This document shows, piece after piece, positions 5,982-12,900 of a stretch of DNA of 15,229 bases. The translations under genes and the position numbers were made by a program. The notes beneath the pieces were generated by a model. It was not told the origin of the DNA and did no database searches. It saw only the letters and a program-made list of their open reading frames with translations. Source of the stretch: Hyphomicrobiales bacterium (lineage in GTDB: Bacteria; Pseudomonadota; Alphaproteobacteria; Rhizobiales; Beijerinckiaceae). Every line of letters starts with the position of its first letter. Within the stretch, counting starts at the first letter, position 1. The stretch covers positions 1 through 15,229 of the forward strand of contig CANCAR010000045.1 in the NCBI GenBank assembly GCA_947374125.1, given 5' to 3'.

Positions 5982-6770
5982 ATGTCTGCCGTCGACTTTG
6001 AAGCCTTCGTCGATGAGCTCGCAACCCTGTCGGGCGCGGCCATTTTACCGTTCTTCCGTTCATCACTGACAACCATCGACAAATCGAATGGCGGCGCGTT
6101 TGATCCAGTAACGGAGGCAGATCGCGCCAGCGAAGCGGTGATGCGCACCAAGATTAAAGCGACCTTCCCCGAGCATGGCATTATTGGCGAAGAGTTCGGA
6201 TCAGAACGTCCGGACGCCGAATTTGTCTGGGTACTGGATCCGATCGACGGCACCAAGGCCTTTATTTCTGGCCTACCCTTGTGGGGCACGCTGATTGGGC
6301 TCACCCGCAACGGCAAACCCGCTTACGGCATGATGAACCAGCCTTACACCAAAGAACGCTTTTTTGGCGATGGCGGAGCGGCAAAGCTAAGAACCCCACA
6401 AGGCGAGCGGACGCTGAAAACCCGCTCCTGCGCCACCTTGGCCGAAGCTACCTTGTCGTGCACCTCCATCACAATGTTTGATGGAGACGATGTAAACGCC
6501 TTCCAACGGGTTGAGAAAGCCGCACGCTTGACGCGATTTGGCTATGATTGCTACGCCTTCTGCATGGTGGCCGCAGGTTTCATCGATATCGTCATTGAGT
6601 CAAACCTCAAGCCTTATGACGTCGTGGCCCTGATCCCGATCATCGAGGGGGCGGGCGGCATTGTTACCGACTGGAACGGCGATTCTGCCGCCAATGGCGG
6701 CTCAATCATCGCGGCAGGCGACAAGCGCGTCCATGCTCAAGCTTTGAAGCTGTTGAATCCAGGCACCTAG
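5982..6770 (+). CDS. hisN: Inositol-monophosphatase-family phosphatase, probable histidinol-phosphatase
   Basis: A 262-residue Mg-dependent phosphatase of the IMPase fold. The metal-binding motifs are DPVTEADRA (41-49), GEE (69-71), DPIDGT (86-91) and PYDVVAL with EGAGG (211-226). The segment DPIDGTKAFISGLPLWGTLIGL is typical of the HisN subgroup, which removes phosphate from L-histidinol phosphate in histidine synthesis; such genes are often labelled suhB. No other his gene is near, so inositol-1-phosphatase or a broad sugar phosphatase remains possible. The ATG at 5982 is preferred over one at 5916 because GGAGA lies 7 nt upstream and the family N-terminus begins there. Its TAG stop overlaps the stop of the convergent hydrolase gene. 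Confidence 0.85.
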   Translation: MSAVDFEAFVDELATLSGAAILPFFRSSLTTIDKSNGGAFDPVTEADRASEAVMRTKIKATFPEHGIIGEEFGSERPDAEFVWVLDPIDGTKAFISGLPLWGTLIGLTRNGKPAYGMMNQPYTKERFFGDGGAAKLRTPQGERTLKTRSCATLAEATLSCTSITMFDGDDVNAFQRVEKAARLTRFGYDCYAFCMVAAGFIDIVIESNLKPYDVVALIPIIEGAGGIVTDWNGDSAANGGSIIAAGDKRVHAQALKLLNPGT

Positions 6771-7714
6771 CCGATAAATCCATCAAAGGCCTGCCAAAAA
6801 GCGGCCCGGACGGGATCCATCTCAAGTAATATTTCATGCTCGGCACCGGGAACGGCAAGAAACCGTCCATTCGGCAGCCGTTCCGCAAAGGCTTGAGCAA
6901 CAGGCGTCGAGGTGATGCGATCGGTTGGGCTGGCGGCGATCAGGATCGGTGTCACAATCGCTGCGGCAATTGATGGATTTTGCAGCTCAAACATTGCGCT
7001 AAAGCTCGTGGCCGTCCATCCAATCGTCGGGCTACCAATCGCAAGATCGGGAGCCGTTGCAAAAACTTTCCCCGCAATCGCGTGCCGTGACGCATCGCGG
7101 GTGAGCGGATTATCCGGAAACGGAAAGGTCGGCTCCGCCGTTCCACCCGGTACGTAGCGCGCTGAAAGCCCCATTTTCGTCAAGAAGCCCGCGGCTAAAC
7201 CCGCCACCTTTGGTGCTTTAACCATCGAAAGACCAATCATCGGGGCCGAGAGCACACAGCGCTCGAAACCGCGGTCATTCTGCTGCAGTGCCCTTAGCAG
7301 CACTGCACCCCCCATCGAGTGCGCCAGCGCAATTCTCCCCTTCGCCCCAAGCGGAGCGACAACGTGAGTCAACACAGCGTCGAGATCGAAGAGATAATCG
7401 TCAAAGCGATGCACATGCCCCTTCGCCCGGTCGGGCAGCAGACGCGCCGAGCCCCCCTGCCCCCGCCAATCAAAGGATACAACCTGAAAACCCCGGCACA
7501 ATAATTCGCCAATGGTTTCGGCATAGCGCTCAATAAATTCGGTACGGCCTTGCAGCACAAGCGCCACTTTGCCATTCTCACGCACGGCTGGGTTCCAATG
7601 CGCCGCGCGCAAAGCCACACCGTCCTGCGTCACGACGCGGCTCACAGTATGCCCGCCCGGCACCGGGTTGTCAGGGATCGAAACGAGATCCCCCCTCACG
7701 GCATTAAACTGCAT
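6767..7714 (-). CDS. Alpha/beta hydrolase, lysophospholipase / monoacylglycerol lipase type (PldB-like, COG2267)
   Basis: A 315-residue serine hydrolase. The catalytic triad can be placed at Ser133 in AHSMGG, Asp265 in SPTDR and His293 in GAEHE. VLQGRTEFIERY (53-64) is the oxyanion-hole strand typical of the PldB group, and SFDWRGQGGS (80-89) matches the nearby conserved loop. A cap or lid segment spans about 160-245. The first residue of the nucleophile elbow is Ala rather than the usual Gly, which is seen in this subgroup. There is no signal peptide, so it should be cytosolic or membrane-peripheral. Likely substrates are lysophospholipids or monoacylglycerols, but the exact one cannot be told. 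The ribosome site is weak (GGGAA directly upstream). It converges on hisN, sharing the CTAG stop, and is divergent from hsp20. Confidence 0.85.
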   Translation of the reverse strand: MQFNAVRGDLVSIPDNPVPGGHTVSRVVTQDGVALRAAHWNPAVRENGKVALVLQGRTEFIERYAETIGELLCRGFQVVSFDWRGQGGSARLLPDRAKGHVHRFDDYLFDLDAVLTHVVAPLGAKGRIALAHSMGGAVLLRALQQNDRGFERCVLSAPMIGLSMVKAPKVAGLAAGFLTKMGLSARYVPGGTAEPTFPFPDNPLTRDASRHAIAGKVFATAPDLAIGSPTIGWTATSFSAMFELQNPSIAAAIVTPILIAASPTDRITSTPVAQAFAERLPNGRFLAVPGAEHEILLEMDPVRAAFWQAFDGFIG

Positions 7715-7730
7715 TTCCCAAACCCCACCC

Positions 7731-7759
7731 CTTGAAGCACCACCAGACGCTCCCTACCT
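7731..7759 (+). promoter_or_regulatory. Heat-shock (RpoH, sigma-32) promoter of hsp20
   Basis: CTTGAA (7731-7736) and CTACCT (7754-7759) are separated by 17 bp, with the -10 region in the context CCCTACCTC. This matches the alphaproteobacterial RpoH pattern of CTTG plus a CYTATNT-like -10. The transcript would start near 7766, leaving a leader of about 90 nt that holds the RNA thermometer. Confidence 0.6.
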
Positions 7760-7767
7760 CAACGTTA

Positions 7768-7851
7768 GGCAGACCATTCCGGTTGCCTGTCGACGGTCCG
7801 GGCCCGAAGGGACGGACCAACGAGTTCATGTCGCTTCTTCTGGAGGATATG
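7768..7851 (+). promoter_or_regulatory. ROSE-type RNA thermometer in the hsp20 leader
   Basis: Three successive hairpins fill the leader: 7768-7787 (GGCA-g-ACC / GGT-TGCC), 7795-7818 (GGTCC / GGACC) and 7827-7851. The last is diagnostic. CATGTC-g-CTTC pairs with GGAGGATATG over loop TTCT, ten base pairs interrupted only by a bulged G at 7833. It contains TCGCT (7831-7835), fitting the ROSE anti-Shine-Dalgarno consensus U(U/C)GCU, whose bulged G makes the helix heat-labile. The Shine-Dalgarno GGAGG (7842-7846) is fully paired at low temperature and freed on heating. Confidence 0.82.
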
Positions 7852-7854
7852 CAT

Positions 7855-8313
7855 ATGCGTCACTTTGATCTTTCCCCACTCTACCGGTCAACCGTTGGCT
7901 TCGACCGGGTCTTTTCCCTGTTGGATCAGGCCACCAGCCCTGATGGTATCACCTATCCGCCCTATAATATCGAGCGGACCGACGAGAACGCCTACCGTAT
8001 CACCGTCGCCGTAGCTGGCTTTGCCGAGCCGGATTTGGCCATTGAGGTCAAGGAAACCACGCTTACCATTTCGGGCGAGAAGAAATCCTCATCCGAGGCC
8101 GCCAAAGCGGAACTCTTGCATCAGGGCATCGCAGCCCGCGCCTTTGTTCGGCGCTTTCAGCTTGCGGATCATGTCCAAGTGACCGGCGCAAGCCTTGAAA
8201 ATGGCCTTTTGCACGTCGATTTGGTGCGCGAAGTTCCCGAGGCAAAGAAGCCAAGGATTATCCCTATTGCGGCCAATTCCCAAACCAAGGTGCTCGAGAC
8301 CAACGCGGCGTAA
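7855..8313 (+). CDS. Small heat shock protein, Hsp20 / IbpA family
   Basis: A 152-residue ATP-independent chaperone that binds unfolding proteins under heat stress. The N-terminus MRHFDLSPLYRSTVGFDRVF is typical of class A rhizobial and IbpA-like proteins. The alpha-crystallin domain spans about 33-130, with GIAARAFVRRFQLAD (91-105) and the signature A-x-LENGLLHVDL near 112-123. The C-terminal IIPI (135-138) is the I-x-I anchor used in oligomer assembly. The ATG at 7855 is chosen because GGAGG is 8 nt upstream; the in-frame ATG at 7849 is only 2 nt from it and lies in the thermometer stem, and ATG 7732 would precede the leader. Expression appears doubly heat-controlled, by an RpoH-like promoter and a ROSE leader. 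Confidence 0.93.
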   Translation: MRHFDLSPLYRSTVGFDRVFSLLDQATSPDGITYPPYNIERTDENAYRITVAVAGFAEPDLAIEVKETTLTISGEKKSSSEAAKAELLHQGIAARAFVRRFQLADHVQVTGASLENGLLHVDLVREVPEAKKPRIIPIAANSQTKVLETNAA

Positions 8314-8319
8314 AGCAAC

Positions 8320-8415
8320 GCGTCCTTCGACTCGCCGCTTTGCGGCGGCTGAGGATGAGGTCTTCATGTATTCACCTCATCCTGAGCCGGGCCAAGGGCC
8401 CGTGTCGAAGGACGC
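8320..8415. repeat. Intergenic palindromic repeat (REP/BIME-like), four-stem structure
   Basis: Perfect 12-bp outer arms GCGTCCTTCGAC (8320-8331) and GTCGAAGGACGC (8404-8415) enclose three inner stems: CCGC/GCGG (8335-8345), a 15-bp arm GGCTGAGGATGAGGT / ACCTCATCCTGAGCC with one mismatch (8347-8388), and GGGCC/GGCCC (8389-8401). The CCTCATCCTGAG and CGAAGGACG strings recur in dispersed repeats of many alphaproteobacteria, as I recall. It fills the gap between the convergent hsp20 and threonine aldolase genes, 6 and 5 bp from their stops, and probably acts as a bidirectional 3' end. Confidence 0.85.
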
Positions 8416-8420
8416 TTCCT

Positions 8421-9485
8421 TTACCCCTTCGCCAAAGCAATCACCTGATCAATGTGCTCGGCTTTGGTTTCAAAATTCGTCACAAAGCGCCAAAAAACTT
8501 CGTTGCTGCCAATTTTCTGATCGGGCGACAGACTCACGCTCAATTCATACCAAGGTGCGGCGCGAACACCCGCATCGGCGAGGGATTTGGCGGTAGACTT
8601 TGGCAAGACGGCAAAAACCTCGTTGGCTTGCGTCGACCAAGGCGTACGAACACCCGGCAAAGTGCTCAATCCGTCAACCAAACGCTTCGCCATCGCATTG
8701 GCGTGCCTCGCATTATCAAGCCAATGATTGTTTCGCAGATAGGCCGACATTTGGGCACCCAACAACCTGCCCTTCGAGAGCGTGTGGCCGGAACGTTTGC
8801 GGCGGAAAGGGAAATGTTCGGCGCGAGCTGGATCAAAGAATACCACCGCTTCGCAGGCGAGACATCCGTTCTTTGTCGCTCCAAAACTTACAACATCAAT
8901 ACCCGCCTTCCAAGTCATCTCGGCCGGCGTGCAGCCGAGTGAAACGAGCGCATTGGCAAACCTCGCCCCGTCGAGATGCAAACCCAGATCATGTTTACGG
9001 GCGACTTCGGCAATCCGCGCAATCTCTTCCAAGGAGTAAAGCGTTCCGGATTCCGTCACCTGCGAAATAGAGATCGCTGCGGGTTGAACGGCCTTCACGA
9101 CGCCTTTCGGATACCGCGCAATCGCCGTTTCAAGCCGCTCCGCAGTAAATTTACCATTGAGACCAGGCAGTCCAATCAGCTTGGCCCCATCAGTGAACAT
9201 TTCTGGCGCGCCGCATTCGTCATCCGCTACATGGCTTTCCTCATGGCAGAAAATCGCACCCCAAGGTGGAGACAGCGCAGCCAGCGCCAAGGCATTGGCC
9301 CCCGTACCGGTTGCCACCAGAAACACCTTCACCTCATGCTCGAAAACTTCCGCCAGCATCTCCTCCGCCTCGGCAGTATGATGGTCAGAACCATAGGCCG
9401 CCTCGGCACCATGATTGGCGGCTATCAGCGCCTCAAGCACCTGCTGCGAGGCTCCCATCACATTGTCACTGGCTAGATTAATCAT
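8421..9485 (-). CDS. ltaE: Low-specificity L-threonine aldolase (PLP-dependent, beta-eliminating lyase family)
   Basis: A 354-residue fold-type I PLP enzyme that cleaves L-threonine or allo-threonine to glycine and acetaldehyde. The PLP Schiff-base lysine is Lys205 in SFGATKNG, preceded by Asp172 (HLDGAR), which binds the pyridine nitrogen. GTGAN (60-64) holds the cofactor phosphate, and His85 in HEESHV stacks on the ring. Those assignments follow from the family. It starts MINLASDN, the usual beginning of this group, so ATG 9485 is chosen over 9614; GGAGAG (9494-9499) is 8 nt upstream. The family's usual length is about 340-360 residues. It stands alone on the minus strand, convergent with hsp20 and divergent from gltB. 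Glycine supply or threonine catabolism is the likely role. Confidence 0.9.
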   Translation of the reverse strand: MINLASDNVMGASQQVLEALIAANHGAEAAYGSDHHTAEAEEMLAEVFEHEVKVFLVATGTGANALALAALSPPWGAIFCHEESHVADDECGAPEMFTDGAKLIGLPGLNGKFTAERLETAIARYPKGVVKAVQPAAISISQVTESGTLYSLEEIARIAEVARKHDLGLHLDGARFANALVSLGCTPAEMTWKAGIDVVSFGATKNGCLACEAVVFFDPARAEHFPFRRKRSGHTLSKGRLLGAQMSAYLRNNHWLDNARHANAMAKRLVDGLSTLPGVRTPWSTQANEVFAVLPKSTAKSLADAGVRAAPWYELSVSLSPDQKIGSNEVFWRFVTNFETKAEHIDQVIALAKG

Positions 9486-9523
9486 TCCATGTACTCTCCG
9501 ATTCAGACGCCCACACTGCACGT

Positions 9524-9552
9524 TAAAGAGGCACTTGAAAAGGGTGTGACAA
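9524..9552 (-). promoter_or_regulatory. Possible promoter of the threonine aldolase gene
   Basis: On the minus strand TTGTCA (9547-9552) matches five of six -35 positions. TCTTTA (9524-9529), 17 bp downstream, is a poor -10. A transcript would start near 9517 with a leader of about 32 nt. Confidence 0.3.
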
Positions 9553-9621
9553 AACGCCAAAGATTCCCGCCGCGGGCCTCTTGTGCAGCCCATAAAAACA
9601 TGTAATTGTCGCACTTAAATA

Positions 9622-9670
9622 GGACAGTCTTGCTGTCCCATTTTAGGGATCAGGCACTGGCAGCGCCAGT
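9622..9670. other. Two perfect hairpins in the ltaE-gltB gap
   Basis: GGACAG-TCTTG-CTGTCC (9622-9638) is followed on the plus strand by CATTTT. ACTGGC-AGC-GCCAGT (9656-9670) comes next. The first resembles a weak plus-strand terminator, but no gene lies upstream on that strand, so a short RNA or a DNA-binding site is possible. The function is unknown. Confidence 0.4.
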
Positions 9671-9671
9671 C

Positions 9672-9716
9672 AGGTTTGGAAGTCCGAAGGTTTGGAAGTC
9701 CGAAGGTTTGGAAGTC
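9672..9716 (+). repeat. 16-bp tandem repeat, 2.8 copies
   Basis: The unit AGGTTTGGAAGTCCGA is repeated without change at 9672-9687 and 9688-9703, then as the first 13 bases at 9704-9716. The exact identity points to recent slippage or duplication. The last copy supplies a GGAAG just before the ATG of a short ORF at 9719. Confidence 0.9.
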
Positions 9717-9718
9717 TC

Positions 9719-9823
9719 ATGCGGTTGAACGGCAACTCAGTATCGTCGACGACGCAAAAGCGCACCACCCTTGGCGGCGTTAAACGTGCCGCCCGCAAAG
9801 CGTGGGCCACTAAATTGGTATAG
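9719..9823 (+). CDS. Possible 34-residue basic peptide upstream of gltB
   Basis: An ATG at 9719 with GGAAG 4 nt upstream opens a 34-codon frame ending at TAG 9821-9823. The product starts MRLNGNSVSS, is rich in Lys, Arg, Ala and Thr, and ends KRAARKAWATKLV, a possible amphipathic basic helix. Third-position G/C is high, as in the real genes here, but a frame this short can occur by chance. It could be a small protein or a leader peptide for gltB, whose start is 143 bp further on. A hairpin (9773-9793) lies within it. No family is recognised. Confidence 0.33.
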   Translation: MRLNGNSVSSTTQKRTTLGGVKRAARKAWATKLV

Positions 9824-9867
9824 GGCGCTTATCGGCTTCTAGCCGAATGTGCCCGCAAGGAGCGGGC
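9773..9867 (+). promoter_or_regulatory. Structured leader region of gltB (three hairpins)
   Basis: Three perfect inverted repeats precede gltB: GGCGGC / GCCGCC (9773-9778, 9788-9793), TCGGCT-TCT-AGCCGA (9832-9846) and GCCCGC-AAGGA-GCGGGC (9851-9867). A TATAGG at 9819-9824 could be a -10 box, but no good -35 lies 17 bp upstream. None of the hairpins is followed by a T run, so they are not simple terminators. The 99 bp from 9868 to gltB show no further structure I trust. They may be a leader RNA controlling gltB or protein-binding palindromes. Confidence 0.4.
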
Positions 9868-9966
9868 GCAAGACGAGGCGCGACCCACCTCCTCAGAGTA
9901 GATAGCCTCGGACATAGCGGACCTGCCGATAATCGGCATTTCCGCATCGACACGGGGGAGAGAGCT

Positions 9967-12900
9967 ATGAGCACATCAACGAGCGGCATTTCGACGTCTG
10001 TACCGATGGTTGCCCCTTCGAAAGCGGATGTGCTGCGCAATGCAGGCCTACCCGATGCTACAGGCCTCTACGACCCCTCGATGGAAAAAGACTCCTGCGG
10101 TGTTGGATTTGTCGCCGACATGAAGCGCGGCAAGTCGCATTCCGTCGTCGAGATGGGCCTGCAAATTCTCCTGAACCTCGATCATCGCGGCGCAGTGGGT
10201 GCAGACCCGAAGGCGGGTGATGGTTGCGGCATGCTGGTGCAAATTCCGCATATTTTCTTATCGGAAGAATGCGCCAAGCTCGGCTTTACCCTGCCTGCTC
10301 CCGAACACTACGCCGTTGGTCACGTCTTTTTGCCGCGCGATGCCGAAGGTCGCAAACTCTGCGAAGCCATTATTGAGCGCGTTGTGGCCGAGGAAGGTCA
10401 GACTTTCTTGGGCTGGCGCGATGTGCCGGTGGATAGCTCCTGCTTGGGCGAGAGCGTTAAGCCCACCGAGCCAACACATCGCCAAATCTTCATTGGCCGC
10501 AGTGCGACAATCACCGACACCGATGCGTTTGAGCGTCGCCTCTTCATTCTCCGTAAGGTGATATCGAACACGATCTATAACCTTGGTAATCCAGCAACGA
10601 AGGGCTTTTACCCTGTCTCGCTCTCGGCCCGCACGCTTGTCTATAAGGGAATGTTGCTCGCTACCCAGTTGGGCGATTACTTTCCTGACCTGCGCGACCC
10701 TCGTCTGGAATCAGCAGTCGCCCTTGTGCATCAGCGCTTCTCGACCAACACTTTCCCAACCTGGTCGTTGGCCCATCCCTATCGGATGGTCGCCCATAAC
10801 GGCGAGATCAACACGCTGCGCGGCAATGTGAACTGGATGGCAGCGCGTCAGGCGTCTGTCGATTCAGAGCTCTTTGGCACCGAAATTTCCAAGCTCTGGC
10901 CGATCTCTTATGAAGGCCAGTCGGATACGGCGTGCTTCGACAATGCGCTCGAATTCTTGGTGCAGGGTGGTTATTCCCTCGCCCACGCCATGATGATGCT
11001 CATCCCAGAAGCATGGTCCGGCAACCCGCTCATGAACGAGCAGCGTCGTGCGTTTTATGAATATCACGCTGCCCTTATGGAGCCGTGGGACGGCCCTGCA
11101 GCTGTCGCCTTCACCGATGGCCGCCAGATTGGAGCGACGCTTGACCGCAACGGTCTGCGTCCCGCCCGTTATTACGTGACCGACGAAGGTCTTGTGGTGA
11201 TGGCATCCGAAATGGGCGTTCTGCCGGTACCGGAAGAATCTATTGTTACAAAATGGCGTCTCCAGCCTGGCAAGATGTTGCTGGTTGATCTGGAAGAAGG
11301 CCGCATTGTCTCTGATGAAGAGATCAAGGAAACTCTTTCAACATCGAGCCCCTACGCGACTTGGTTAAAGAACACCCAGATCGTACTCGAAGATTTACGT
11401 CCTGTTGAACCCCGCGCGCCCCGCACCGATGTATCGCTGCTCGATCGCCAGCAGACCTTCGGCTACACTCGCGAAGACCTCGATATCCTGCTGGAGCCAA
11501 TGGCCACGACTGGCCAAGAGGCCGTCGGTTCAATGGGAACGGACACGCCGATCTCCGCCATGTCGGACAAGTCGAAGCTGCTCTACACCTATTTCAAGCA
11601 GAACTTCGCGCAAGTCACCAACCCGCCGATTGATCCGATCCGGGAAGAGCTTGTCATGAGTCTGGTGTCGTTCATCGGCCCACGCCCTAACATCTTTGAT
11701 CTCGAAGGCAATTCACGCCGCAAGCGGCTTGAAGTGCGTCAACCTATCCTTACCAATGGCGATCTCGAAAAGATCCGCTCCATCGGCCATTTCGAAGACA
11801 GCTTCGACACCAAAACGCTCGACATCACCTACCCAACCGAGCAAGGCGCGGACGGCATGCACGAAGCGTTGGAGCGCCTTTGCGAACGCGCGGAAGCCGC
11901 TGTTAAAGGCCGCTACAACATCATCGTATTGTCGGACCGCATGGTTGGCCCGGACCGGATCCCAATGCCTGCATTGCTCGCAACCGCTGCCGTGCATCAT
12001 CATCTGATCCGCAAGGGCCTGCGAACGTCCGTCGGCCTCGTGGTGGAAACTGGTGAAGCGCGCGAAGTGCATCATTTCGCTTGCCTTGCGGGCTATGGCG
12101 CCGAAGCCATCAACCCATGGCTCGCCTTTGAAACCCTCGGCGATATGGCGAAGGGCTTGCAAGATGATGTGTCAGCCTATGAAGTTGAAAAGCGCTTCAT
12201 CAAGTCAGTCGGCAAGGGTATTTTGAAGGTTATGTCCAAGATGGGCATCTCGACCTATCAATCCTATTGCGGCGCCCAGATTTTCGATGCGATTGGTTTG
12301 GGTGATGGTTTCGTTGAAAAATATTTCTCTGGCACCCACTCGCGTATAGGCGGCGTAGGCCTTGCAGAAGTTGCTGCCGAAACGGTTAGTCGTCATTCAG
12401 ATGCATTCGGCAACGCGCCTGTCTTGCGTAATTCTCTCGAAATTGGTGGCGAATACGCCTTCCGTCTGCGAGGCGAAGCGCATGCTTGGTCGCCGCAATC
12501 GGTCTCGCTGTTGCAACACGCGGTGCGTGGCAATGCGCAAGATAAATACCGCGAATACGCGAAGCTTTTGAACGAGCAAGCCGAGCGGCTCCTCACCATT
12601 CGCGGCCTCTTCCACATCAAAAGCGCCGAAGACGATGGCCGCAAAGCCGTGCCGCTTGATGAAGTGGAGAGTGCAACGTCGATCGTTAAGCGCTTCGCAA
12701 CGGGCGCGATGTCCTACGGGTCAATTTCGCGCGAAGCCCATACAACGCTTGCGATTGCGATGAACCGCATTGGCGGCAAGTCCAACACGGGCGAAGGAGG
12801 CGAGGAGTCGGATCGCTATAAGCCAATGGCGAATGGCGATTCCATGCGTTCGGCGATCAAGCAAGTCGCCTCCGGTCGCTTTGGCGTGACGACGGAATAT

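Noticed and set aside
7732..7854. Longer N-terminus for Hsp20 from ATG 7732
   Set aside because: The start would overlap the -35 region and translate the thermometer; the family N-terminus begins at 7855.
8340..9070. Long plus-strand frames opposite the threonine aldolase gene
   Set aside because: They are shadows of a well-conserved PLP enzyme with all catalytic residues in the minus-strand frame; the plus-strand products are low-complexity and basic.
9672..9716. 16-bp repeats considered as CRISPR or iteron origin
   Set aside because: There are only 2.8 copies with no spacers, and no replication or cas gene is nearby.
9847..9966. Longer N-terminus for GltB from ATG 9847
   Set aside because: The extra 40 residues are not family-like and would include leader hairpin sequence. 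ATG 9967 has GGGGGAG at 6 nt.
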